Positions 24,288-31,731 of a DNA stretch of 32,505 bases are shown in pieces. The stretch spans positions 1-32,505 of the forward strand of contig JAIRYN010000053.1 of assembly GCA_031267575.1 (NCBI GenBank), written 5' to 3'. The position numbers and the translations under genes are program-made. Under the pieces are notes generated by a model. It was not told the DNA's origin and did not search any database. It saw only the letters and a list, made by a program, of their open reading frames with translations. Source of the DNA: Synergistaceae bacterium. GTDB taxonomy: Bacteria > Synergistota > Synergistia > Synergistales > Aminobacteriaceae. Each line of letters opens with the position of its first letter. Positions within the stretch are counted from its first letter, which is position 1.

Positions 24288-27002
24288 TCAGAGTAGCCCT
24301 TCGAAAAATTTGGCGTCGGCCAGGATATTTTCTGCTTCCGTTAGGGAAATAGGTTGGGAGAAAAAATATCCTTGTCCCTTCGGTACGTTGTTTTCTATCA
24401 ACCAGTGAAGCTGATTTTCATTTTCTATGCCCTCGGCTACGATGTCGAAATTCAGGTCTCGGGCCATGCTGATGATGGAGCGGACCATGAGCGAGTTCTT
24501 TTCGGAAAAAAAGAGCTGGTCGATGAAAGACTTGTCGATTTTGAGGTAGTTGATGGGCAGTTGACTCACATACTGAAGGGAAGAGTATCCCGTTCCAAAA
24601 TCGTCCAGGGCGATCTTTACCCCGAAATTCCTCAGTTGGTTCAATTTTTCCTTGGCACTCTCCAAGCTATCGATGAAAATCCCCTCCGTTACTTCCAGCG
24701 CGAAGTAACGAGGATCCAAGGATTCTTCTTGGATTCGCTCGCAGACGAAAGGCATAAAACCAGGGTCTTTGAACGACGCTCCAGAGGCATTGGCGCTCAG
24801 GAGAAAGTCTGTGTCAGGGAAGGTTTTCGACCATTCTTTCGCGGCTTGGATCGCCTGGCTGATAATTTGCTTGTCAATTTTCGTGATGAGTCCCGTCTCC
24901 TCTGCTTGAGGAATAAAGGCACCCGGCGAAAGAAGCCCGTGTTCGGGGTGATTCCAGCGTGCTAAAGCCTCAAAACCGGCGAGGCGCTGAGGAGACAAGT
25001 GGTAGATAGGCTGGAAATAAGCGACGAATTCCGACGACGAAAGAGCTTTTTGCATGTCCGCCCGAAGGGTGAGCAGGTTGTGTTGAAGGTTGTGGTTGAT
25101 CTTCTGGACTCCTTCTTCGGCGGCCAGAAACGTGATGGTGCCAATACCGTGCTTTTTACCGCGAATCAAAGCGTCCGATCCCAGCGCCAAAATCTGGTTG
25201 GTGGTGTTCGTGGCCTGAATACCCAGCACCACTCCGAAACTGGCGCTGGGAAAAACGGTCTTTCCCTCAACGTAGACGGGGGTGTTGAGGAGGCGCTGAA
25301 TGCGCAGAAGCAGGGATTTGACGTAATCCTTCGAGGTTGTGCCGCGTATGATGATGCCAAATTCGTCTCCGCTCAGACGAAAGGAGGCGGCGAAACCGGC
25401 GATGATGTTCGTAATTCTCTTGGCGGCCTCGATGATCACCAGATCTGCGTTGCGCGGCCCCACTTGTTCGTTAACCAGCTTGAACTTGTCCATGTTGATA
25501 AAAACAACGCAAAAAGTGTAGTTGGGGAGTGTTTTGATGTTTCGAAGCTCTTTTTCCAGCTCGTCCCAAAAATAATGCCTGTTGGGCAGACCTGTTTGTG
25601 AATCGTAGAAAGCCATTTTGACGAGGCGATCCTCGATGATTTTGCGTTCCGTGAGATCGTGGGCGATTGAAAGAGTAAGGGTATCTCTGCCGAAGGTCAA
25701 CGTTTCCTGGTGAATTTCGGCGGGGATTAGGCCGCCGTCGGCATGACGAATATTGACCTCGAACACGTTGCCCTCGCTTTTCAGGAACTCGTCGACTGGT
25801 CCCGTGTTTTTTCCCTTTTCGAGAAGAATGGACCTCAGAGAAAGCCCTAACAGTGCTCGTTCTTCTCGATAACCCAGCAAATCTCGCGCGGCGGCGTTGA
25901 CCAAAAGGATCGTTCCGTCGGGGTCGCTCAATATCAACGGGTCGGGGACTCTGGAGATCAACATGTCCAGCGCGTCGAGCATGGCATTGAACGACATGCA
26001 AAGGCGCGTGATTTCGTCGTTGCCCTCCAAGGGAATCCGAAGATTCACCTGCCATTTGCTTGATATGTCGTCCGCTATTTTTTGTAGTTTCTGCAGCCGG
26101 TACAGGATCAGTTTGTCGAAAATGAACAGGACCAACGCCAATGTCAGGACACCAGACAAAAAGACCCAGGCGTATCGATTCGCGAGAGTTTTAAGTCCTA
26201 CCTCATTGATTTGTCTTTCTTTGTCGTTGCTGATGAGAATTTTGTTGTCCTGTCCTATCATGTCCATATTCGCCAGAGTATAGTAAACGACGGCTTTCGT
26301 GTCGGAGGTAAACTCCACATAGACGCCATGAGGGTCGTTTTCTTTTTGGATACGTTCTTGAACACGTTTTTGAATCGAAAGGGCAGAAGTGTCTTGCGTG
26401 GACAGCAGTTGGAAATTTTCTCCCAAAACTCGTGATGCGAAGAGGAGAAAGGTCTCCAGTTCGTAGCCCACAACCGCCACTCGATTGCCCCTTTCCAGGA
26501 TTGACGCTACGGCGACAACGTAACGCTTCTGGCCTATCTCCAAAATCCCGCTCGTTAACGAAAACCGCGGAAGACGTGAATTTTCGCCCTCTACGTCTTT
26601 ATAAAGCCGGTGTATGGCTTCCGTCAAATTCCGGGAAAAGAGCGGGGAAAGAGGAATCGCGCGATGCTCCGCGTTGGAGACGTAGCCTTTTGCCTCTTGA
26701 GTGGCACAATCTACCATAGCCACAAAACCGTCCGATACATGGCTCTTCTCGCGAATGAGCAGTTGGTCGATCGGTTCACGAGCATTGTAAAGCTGTAAGG
26801 CAATATCATTTACTTCGCGGAGCAAATTCTCTTTTTCCGCTTGTAGAAGTTTTTCGAGATGAAGCATATTCCATTTGAAAAAGCGTTTTTCAAAAGTTTC
26901 AAAAATGAAAAGTAGCGTATGGCCGCTACTAAGGCTCATCAAACTTGTCAACAAGACCAGCAGAGTCAAAACGGAGTAAAGAAACTTATTGCGTAAGGAC
27001 AT
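24288..27002 (-). CDS. Membrane GGDEF/EAL protein, probable c-di-GMP phosphodiesterase
   Basis: 904 residues. A first membrane segment (about 8-28) and a second (about 280-300, AWVFLSGVLTLALVLFIFD) enclose a ~250-residue periplasmic sensor region; then a HAMP domain, a PAS domain (PDPLILSDPDGTILLVNAAA), a GGDEF domain and an EAL domain. The GGDEF motif is SGDEF (544-548) and the nucleotide-binding positions are altered (NE instead of ND, GP and AD in place of GH and GD), so cyclase activity is doubtful. The EAL domain has FEALARW (Glu678), SANASG, LEVTEG, DDFGTGYSS, LKIDKSFI and AEGIEN, all that catalysis needs. The ATG at 27002 has GGAG 6 nt upstream. Confidence 0.93.
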   Translation of the reverse strand: MSLRNKFLYSVLTLLVLLTSLMSLSSGHTLLFIFETFEKRFFKWNMLHLEKLLQAEKENLLREVNDIALQLYNAREPIDQLLIREKSHVSDGFVAMVDCATQEAKGYVSNAEHRAIPLSPLFSRNLTEAIHRLYKDVEGENSRLPRFSLTSGILEIGQKRYVVAVASILERGNRVAVVGYELETFLLFASRVLGENFQLLSTQDTSALSIQKRVQERIQKENDPHGVYVEFTSDTKAVVYYTLANMDMIGQDNKILISNDKERQINEVGLKTLANRYAWVFLSGVLTLALVLFIFDKLILYRLQKLQKIADDISSKWQVNLRIPLEGNDEITRLCMSFNAMLDALDMLISRVPDPLILSDPDGTILLVNAAARDLLGYREERALLGLSLRSILLEKGKNTGPVDEFLKSEGNVFEVNIRHADGGLIPAEIHQETLTFGRDTLTLSIAHDLTERKIIEDRLVKMAFYDSQTGLPNRHYFWDELEKELRNIKTLPNYTFCVVFINMDKFKLVNEQVGPRNADLVIIEAAKRITNIIAGFAASFRLSGDEFGIIIRGTTSKDYVKSLLLRIQRLLNTPVYVEGKTVFPSASFGVVLGIQATNTTNQILALGSDALIRGKKHGIGTITFLAAEEGVQKINHNLQHNLLTLRADMQKALSSSEFVAYFQPIYHLSPQRLAGFEALARWNHPEHGLLSPGAFIPQAEETGLITKIDKQIISQAIQAAKEWSKTFPDTDFLLSANASGASFKDPGFMPFVCERIQEESLDPRYFALEVTEGIFIDSLESAKEKLNQLRNFGVKIALDDFGTGYSSLQYVSQLPINYLKIDKSFIDQLFFSEKNSLMVRSIISMARDLNFDIVAEGIENENQLHWLIENNVPKGQGYFFSQPISLTEAENILADAKFFEGLL

Positions 27003-27101
27003 CGATATCTCCTCGCATGTCTTCAAATTTGTACGAAGTATATTATACAAACCGTCGGCCATCGAGGCGCAAAAATGTTGCCTCCGACCCGGACTCGGTC
27101 G

Positions 27102-27123
27102 TGAATGCTCAAATGAGCATTCA
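27102..27123. other. 10-bp hairpin overlapping a stop codon
   Basis: TGAATGCTCA (27102-27111) pairs perfectly with TGAGCATTCA (27114-27123) around a 2-nt loop. It includes the stop codon of the upstream minus-strand gene. It has no T-tract, so it may be a 3'-end stabilising fold or a protein site rather than a terminator. Confidence 0.5.
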
Positions 27124-28452
27124 CTCGATGAATTTTCTCAGATTGGAAGCGACGAAGTGCACGAGAATCTTAAGGGCGGCGAGCTTTGTGTCTCTGTCGT
27201 TGATGAACGCGTTTTGCGAAGCCAGAGCGACGAAACCATCCAAGCGCCCCTCGTTCCAAAAGGGGAAAACGTAACGCATACGGGCCATCTCAGGCCAAGG
27301 GCACGTAAGCAGACTGGAAAAGTTCGTCGTTTGCGTGTCGAAACAAGCGTGTTCATTACCCGTTAGGGGAGGGGAAAGGAGAAGAATAGGTTCGAAGAGA
27401 GAAGGGATTCCCTCTTTGCGGTATTCTACCGCGAGATAACCTTGACGCTCCTTGTTCCAGATGACCAAGAAGCACTCGCTTTTCGAGATGAGTTCCGAGA
27501 AAATATCCGCCGTCAGGGAGAGAAAGCTGGAAATGTCCTTTGGGTGCTTCAACGCGTTCATAGCCTTTTCTAATGAGAGTATTGTGTAATCGTTGGAAGA
27601 TATGATGTTTTTTCTAGCTGAGTTTTGGGTTCTCAAATTGTTGATAGACAGGGAGCGCGACGCCAAGTTACCCACTAGTTCCAAAAAGTTCAGGGTCTCT
27701 TCCGTGGGCAGCTTGTCCCACTGGGAGACGCAGAATAGCCGGTAAGGTTCGATGATAGGCAATACGACCTCATAGGGAGCATGGCCTCGCGTGACGACAA
27801 TAGGCGCGGGGGGCAACATCGTTTGCTCATAGAACCCCTTTCTTTGGGGTGCGGGGCGTTCGTCTCCCTCAAGGAAGTTGAGGTTTTTGCCATCGTCCTG
27901 AAAAATAGAAAGTGTACGCGGAAAAAGGCTTTCGCGCAATACGTCCGCCAGAAAAGCCGCGTAGTAGTCAAGGGGCATGGGCTCGAAGATGGAAGCCAGG
28001 GTGTTTTTGGTGGCCAAAATCATGTAGGAGAGCCGCGCGAGAGATTCTTCTGTCACATTGACTTGCTGAAAGGCCTGCCACCAGGAAAGCAGCCCCGCGA
28101 AGGGGTGAAGTTCCGGGAGCAGCGCATCAGGAGACTGTCGGAGAAGAATGTAGAGGGACCAGTGCATACCGTAAACGCGCACGGCCCACGGCCATTCACC
28201 TTCGATCGCCGCTTTGTCTATGGAGAATTTTCCAGCTAAAACCCGCTCAGGAAAGGCGGAGATTAGTCGCGCGGCCTGCCCTCGCAAAAATAAACCTTCC
28301 GTCCGCACTCCTAGCGCGTCTATGATTTCAAGGTCTGTGTCTTTAGGAGTTACGACCAAAGCGGCCTCGACTTTGGGTCTGAGGAAATCGACCAGCAATT
28401 TTAACGCTCCTCCAGACAAAACAAAGTCTATTTGTTCGTAAAGCTTCTCCAA
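27121..28452 (-). CDS. Unrecognised regulatory protein with two possible GAF folds
   Basis: 443 residues, no signal peptide or membrane helix. I recognise no named family. The pattern of the last ~150 residues (helix LEKAMNALKHP, strand ECFLVIWNKERQGYLAVEY, strand MRYVFPFWNEGRLDGFVAL, helix DTKLAALKILVHFVASNL) reads like a GAF domain. A similar pattern at about 140-270 (FLADVLRESLFPRTLSIF, YRLFCVSQWD, FLELVGNLASRSL) may be a second. Start is TTG with GGAGG 9 nt upstream. It lies 118 bp upstream of the GGDEF/EAL gene on the same strand, so it may sense a ligand for the c-di-GMP system. Confidence 0.7.
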   Translation of the reverse strand: MEKLYEQIDFVLSGGALKLLVDFLRPKVEAALVVTPKDTDLEIIDALGVRTEGLFLRGQAARLISAFPERVLAGKFSIDKAAIEGEWPWAVRVYGMHWSLYILLRQSPDALLPELHPFAGLLSWWQAFQQVNVTEESLARLSYMILATKNTLASIFEPMPLDYYAAFLADVLRESLFPRTLSIFQDDGKNLNFLEGDERPAPQRKGFYEQTMLPPAPIVVTRGHAPYEVVLPIIEPYRLFCVSQWDKLPTEETLNFLELVGNLASRSLSINNLRTQNSARKNIISSNDYTILSLEKAMNALKHPKDISSFLSLTADIFSELISKSECFLVIWNKERQGYLAVEYRKEGIPSLFEPILLLSPPLTGNEHACFDTQTTNFSSLLTCPWPEMARMRYVFPFWNEGRLDGFVALASQNAFINDRDTKLAALKILVHFVASNLRKFIE

Positions 28453-28581
28453 AATTCTGCACCTCCAGCCAAATTTTGAAACTTGTATTCAAAACTCATT
28501 ATGGAGGATCTTATTCTATTATCGAGATACTGTCTATGAGCCTTCTCTATGATTTTCGATCATTTCACCATAATCCGAATA

Positions 28582-28609
28582 ATTCGATGCCAAGGATTCG
28601 ATGCCAAGG
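28582..28609. repeat. 14-bp tandem duplication
   Basis: ATTCGATGCCAAGG occurs twice in tandem in the spacer downstream of cysE. The rest of the 28453-28634 spacer is AT-rich without a recognised gene or terminator. Confidence 0.8.
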
Positions 28610-28634
28610 ATTATCTTCTGTTAGGTCACACAGT

Positions 28635-29597
28635 CTAGATCACATAGTCCCAAAATTCTTCTTGGGCAAAGTCCACATTGCAGATAACGGCGTCTTCTTT
28701 AAATTGAAGCTCAGGGCTTCTGACGCTCACGCGCGTTTTTTCGGGCACGCTCTTCGTGATGAAGGCGTTGGATCCTATCACGACGCCCTCTCCGATGATT
28801 GTATCCCCTCCGAAGATGGAGGTTCCTGAGTAGATCGTAACGTGGTCCTTGATAGTAGGGTGGCGTTTCAAGCCCTTCAGCGTCTGTCCCCCTCGTGTGG
28901 AGAGGGCTCCCAGAGTCACACCCTGGTAGATTTTCACGTAATTGCCGATAATGGTCGTCTCCCCAATGACAATGCCTGTGCCATGATCGACGAAAAAGTG
29001 GTGTCCGATGGTAGCGCCTGGGTGGATATCGATTCCCGTGCGATTATGAGCGTACTCGGTCATCATACGAGGAATCAATGGTACTCCAAGCAAGTGTAGT
29101 TCATGGGCTAATCGGCTCACCATGATGGTGTAAATACCGGGATAGGACAAAATAATCTCGTCCGTGTTATAAGCGGCCGGGTCTCCGTCGTAAAAGGCTT
29201 CCACGTCCGTAGACAGTACGCGGCGTATGCGTGGGATCCGCTCCAAAAAAGCGTAGGTGATATAACCGGCCTCCTCTTCAATGCTCGTGTTTTCACCTTC
29301 TTCATCTTCATCTTCATTGTTTCTGGCGTTGCGTAACGCGCGCGCGATCTGTTTTTGAAGGTGGTAGGTCAAAGATCCCAGTAATTCACCTACGTAATAC
29401 TCGACCGAGTCGCCTGTCAAACGTTTTTTGCTGAAGAAACCCGCGAAAATCAAATCTCGTAGTTTTTCAATCAGTTCGGCCACGATGGTTTCGTTGATCT
29501 GGTTTTTCGCCCCGATCTTGATGATGTTTTCTTCCTCTCGGTAGCTTACCAAAATGGTGTCCGTCAGTTTACGAATGTTTAATTCTTGAATGTTCAT
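28635..29597 (-). CDS. cysE: Serine O-acetyltransferase
   Basis: 320 residues. It makes O-acetylserine from serine and acetyl-CoA, the committed step of cysteine synthesis. The C-terminal left-handed beta helix is clear: GIDIHPGATIGHHFFVDH, GTGIVIGETTIIG, YQGVTLGALS, KRHPTIKDHVTIYSGTSIFGG. The N-terminal ~150 residues are longer than in E. coli CysE and similar to the EpsC/SrpH-type enzymes of anaerobes. A negatively charged insert (EDEDEEGE) interrupts the N-terminal part. The ATG at 29597 has GAGAAAGGA 6 nt upstream; the frame extends to an ATG at 29678 that lies in repeats. No cysK is adjacent. A leader ORF and a terminator lie upstream. Confidence 0.92.
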   Translation of the reverse strand: MNIQELNIRKLTDTILVSYREEENIIKIGAKNQINETIVAELIEKLRDLIFAGFFSKKRLTGDSVEYYVGELLGSLTYHLQKQIARALRNARNNEDEDEEGENTSIEEEAGYITYAFLERIPRIRRVLSTDVEAFYDGDPAAYNTDEIILSYPGIYTIMVSRLAHELHLLGVPLIPRMMTEYAHNRTGIDIHPGATIGHHFFVDHGTGIVIGETTIIGNYVKIYQGVTLGALSTRGGQTLKGLKRHPTIKDHVTIYSGTSIFGGDTIIGEGVVIGSNAFITKSVPEKTRVSVRSPELQFKEDAVICNVDFAQEEFWDYVI

Positions 29598-29636
29598 AGT
29601 GTGTCCTTTCTCAATGTGTAAAAAACATAGATAAAT

Positions 29637-29682
29637 AAGAAACATAAATAAGAAACATGGATAAACATGGGTAAACATGGAT
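29637..29682. repeat. Short tandem repeats in the cysE leader
   Basis: Plus-strand AAGAAACATAAAT and AAGAAACATGGAT (13-bp units, 29637-29662) are followed by AAACATGGGT and AAACATGGAT (10-bp units). They lie between the terminator and the cysE ribosome-binding site. Confidence 0.75.
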
Positions 29683-29712
29683 AAAAAAAGGATCCCCTCG
29701 AAACAGGGATCC
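29683..29712 (-). terminator. Intrinsic terminator between leader ORF and cysE
   Basis: On the minus strand GGATCCC (29712-29706) pairs with GGGATCC (29696-29690) around a 9-nt loop and is followed by seven T residues (29689-29683). It starts 5 nt after the stop codon of the 41-codon ORF and lies 86 bp before the cysE start, so it either ends a small gene or attenuates cysE. Confidence 0.75.
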
Positions 29713-29717
29713 CCGCG

Positions 29718-29843
29718 TTATCCGAATAGGCGTCGTCTACAGCCGACCATATCGGGCGGAGATCCACTGTGAGCGCACGCCATTCTACACGCCGTTATAA
29801 CAAGCGTCGTCAACTTCTCGATCACAAAAAAATGATAAAACAT
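29718..29843 (-). CDS. 41-residue cysteine-containing leader ORF upstream of cysE
   Basis: Not a known family. The ATG at 29843 has an unusually good Shine-Dalgarno sequence, AAAGGAGG, 7 nt upstream. The peptide starts MFYHFFVIEK and contains three cysteines at positions 19, 23 and 35 (TACRMACAH, MVGCRRR), then stops 5 nt before an intrinsic terminator. An 8-nt segment within codons 27-29 (GGATCTCC, minus strand 29765-29758) can pair with the 5' arm region GGGGATCC of the terminator (29714-29707), with one G-U pair. That is the layout of a leader-peptide attenuator responding to cysteinyl-tRNA. A real small protein is the alternative. Confidence 0.45.
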   Translation of the reverse strand: MFYHFFVIEKLTTLVITACRMACAHSGSPPDMVGCRRRLFG

Positions 29844-29881
29844 CCGCGCTCCTCCTTTCTTGAATCTTTTTTAGGATGTCA

Positions 29882-29918
29882 ATAAATTTACTAGCAAGAG
29901 CTATCTTATAAGATCTAT
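29882..29918. repeat. 37-bp direct repeat, copy 1
   Basis: 37 bases beginning ATAAATTTACTAGCAAGAGC are identical at 29882-29918 and 30078-30114. The unit contains the perfect palindrome ATCTTATAAGAT (29903-29914 here). This copy lies just upstream of the leader ORF before cysE. Confidence 0.9.
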
Positions 29919-29960
29919 CTTATTCTCTCGACCATGAACTGTCAACAGTTTCGCTTCCGC

Positions 29961-30254
29961 TCAAAACCGCAGGTTGGATTTGTGATCGTCATTTTTGTTG
30001 ACTTCGACAGTCTCGTTTGGGTTGACTCCGTTAAGCTTGTATGCGGCAAATTTGCCCACAGCGGCGGGTGTCGTTCTATAAATTTACTAGCAAGAGCTAT
30101 CTTATAAGATCTATGAAGCTCAAAACGGAAATTCTCAGAGACCACAAAAACATTAGCGAGCGGGCCGTCCGTAAGGACCGTAGCGTTAGTCAGTGGTATC
30201 CGCAAGCGGCACTCTGTCGAACGCGCCCGCAATGGGTTTGATGTGTGACGGCAT
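29961..30254 (-). pseudogene. Broken small gene downstream of the FkbM gene
   Basis: An ATG at 30254 with AAAGGAG 9 nt upstream starts MPSHIKPIAGAFDRVPL and stops after 22 codons. In the next frame the text goes on sensibly (NATVLTDGPLANVFVVSEN), is interrupted by the second 37-bp repeat (30078-30114), and resumes as AVGKFAAYKLNGVNPNETV to a TGA at 29961-29963. I infer one ~85-residue gene broken by a frameshift and the repeat insertion. The family is not recognised. Confidence 0.5.
30078..30114. repeat. 37-bp direct repeat, copy 2 (inside a broken gene)
   Basis: Identical over 37 bases to 29882-29918, including the ATCTTATAAGAT palindrome, 196 bp apart. It splits a former coding sequence, which suggests that it was inserted there. 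Confidence 0.85.
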
Positions 30255-30268
30255 TTTTCTTTGCTCCT

Positions 30269-31330
30269 TTATATTACACAGTAAAGTATCGTTTCAGCAG
30301 CCAAATAATAGTAATGACGGATATACGCTTTATACTCGGGTACGAGTGATTTTATATACTCGGCAATCTCGTAGTAGTCGTTCGGCTTATGGTAAATGCA
30401 AATGGCCAACTTCGGCTTGTCGCGCTTGATAGTTTTCGCCGCGCCTTTCAAACCTTCCAATTCTGCACCCTCTATGTCGAACTTGATAAATGTCACTTTA
30501 TCTTCGGCTGCGGCAACGCTGTCAACAGACCGTGCTTTGATTTCAACACTGCCTTCATCGCCGAGACGCGAACGCGCTTTATTGAGTTGCTGCTCATTTG
30601 TGATAAATTTAAGCGTTGTGTCCGATGACCAAATCGCCGCTTCTTGTATGTCAACGCAGTTGCATCCATATTTCAGAACATTCTGCTTTATACAGTCAAT
30701 CGAGCTTTTTTCCGGCTCAAAAGCATAAATCTTCTTAACAGACGGCGCTTTTTTAAGCAATATTTCGCTGGTTTCGAAATCAAGACACCCGCCGTCTATG
30801 AACACTTCGTCACTTACCAGTCGCGGAATAATTATCTTTTCGTCAAAGTACATATCCATTTCCGGACGAAGCCAAAACACTTTGCTTTTTATGTTATCCG
30901 GCAGTACGCCCAACATTTCGTCAAAGTGCTTTTGCAAAGTCGGCGTAACAATTATAATGTCGCACTGCAAAATCTCCGAGTGCGTACATATATTCTCTCT
31001 CTGTTGTGGTGGAGATATGACTGTCTTGCCGAACAATGTTTTGCCTTGCGCGAAATTATCCCATACGCCGACACAGTTCTCTGCAAGCCCCAGTTTCTGG
31101 ACATATTTCCCAAGGTGTTTTCCGGCATTCCCCACACCGTAGATGATATATTTGTTGTTCCGTAACATATTGGCTACTTTGCGGCTCTGCGCCGTACCGT
31201 CAACAACATCATAAATGCTGTCAAGTCCCTGTTCCGTATGACGTTTGCGTAACAGAAACAACTTGCGGGATTCGTCGTCACAAAGCCAGTCGTAAACCGC
31301 TTTCTCACGGTCAGTCAGTGTGTTTGTCAC
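30269..31330 (-). CDS. FkbM-family methyltransferase with N-terminal Rossmann-like domain
   Basis: 353 residues. The N-terminal half has a nucleotide-binding-like segment, NKYIIYGVGNAGKHLGKYV, followed by CDIIIVTPT, as in sugar-modifying fusion proteins. The C-terminal half is a FkbM-type SAM-dependent O-methyltransferase: DEVFIDGGCLDFETSEIL (SAM motif), KIYAFEPEKSS, VDIQEAAIWSSD, VTFIKFDIEGAELEGLKG and LAICIYHKPNDYYEI. Such enzymes methylate sugars of surface polysaccharides or glycoproteins. The GTG at 31330 is chosen because GGAGG lies 9 nt upstream; the frame is open to 31447. It overlaps the end of the SPASM pseudogene and is the only intact gene in the island. Base composition is clearly more AT-rich than the centre of the window. 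Confidence 0.88.
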   Translation of the reverse strand: MTNTLTDREKAVYDWLCDDESRKLFLLRKRHTEQGLDSIYDVVDGTAQSRKVANMLRNNKYIIYGVGNAGKHLGKYVQKLGLAENCVGVWDNFAQGKTLFGKTVISPPQQRENICTHSEILQCDIIIVTPTLQKHFDEMLGVLPDNIKSKVFWLRPEMDMYFDEKIIIPRLVSDEVFIDGGCLDFETSEILLKKAPSVKKIYAFEPEKSSIDCIKQNVLKYGCNCVDIQEAAIWSSDTTLKFITNEQQLNKARSRLGDEGSVEIKARSVDSVAAAEDKVTFIKFDIEGAELEGLKGAAKTIKRDKPKLAICIYHKPNDYYEIAEYIKSLVPEYKAYIRHYYYLAAETILYCVI

Positions 31331-31730
31331 AGTGTTTTTCCTCCGAATAAAGTATTTTCCCTCCAAATAAATCGATGAGTTTATCGCTGTATTGATCCAA
31401 ATAGTCGGCGTCGTGTGTACCGTAATCCGGCGAGTTGCAGGTGGCACAGTACTTGTTTTGTCGCCTACCGCTAATTTGCAGTCGCAGGAATTCGCGGCGC
31501 GTGCCGCCGTTCCAAATCTCGCTGAAACTCTCGCGCAGGATATTGCCGAAGATCACGGGAGCTTCGAGCGCACAGCATCGCCGACATTGCCGTCAGGCAT
31601 AATCACCGCCACATAGAACGGCATGGCGCAAATGTTGACGCTCATCGCTTTTTGGCCCGTGTCTTTACGAGCGTCAAGTCCCCGCCGAGCGTGCCGTGGT
31701 CAATCAGTCGCATGACAGGCGCATGACAGG
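31311..31730 (-). pseudogene. Frameshifted SPASM/radical-SAM-type protein remnant
   Basis: Three reading-frame pieces on the minus strand read as one protein end. MRLIDHGTLGGDLTLV ends at TGA near 31642. MSVNICAMPFYVAVIMPDG starts at ATG 31645 and stops near 31559. GNILRESFSEIWNGG continues through NKYCATCNSPDYG to the stop at 31311. The PF-x-pdG and 'GNI..es..eIWNg...C..C' pattern is that of the SPASM iron-sulfur domain of radical SAM proteins. The frameshift near 31559 removes continuity, and expected cysteines after 'DGNV' are missing. The radical SAM core is not present. It sits between the glycosyltransferase pseudogene and FkbM on the same strand. Confidence 0.65.
31709..31730. repeat. 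11-bp tandem duplication in the island
   Basis: CGCATGACAGG is duplicated exactly (31709-31719, 31720-31730), at the junction between the glycosyltransferase and SPASM remnants. Confidence 0.8.
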
Positions 31731-31731
31731 A

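Noticed and set aside
29598-29678. Extension of cysE to the ATG at 29678
   Set aside because: The added residues (FTHVYPCFLFMFL) are coded by short tandem repeats after the terminator. The ATG at 29597 has the ribosome-binding site and fits the family start.
29882-30114. attL/attR of an integrated element
   Set aside because: The 37-bp repeats enclose only 159 bp of broken coding sequence with no integrase. A small repeat insertion is simpler.
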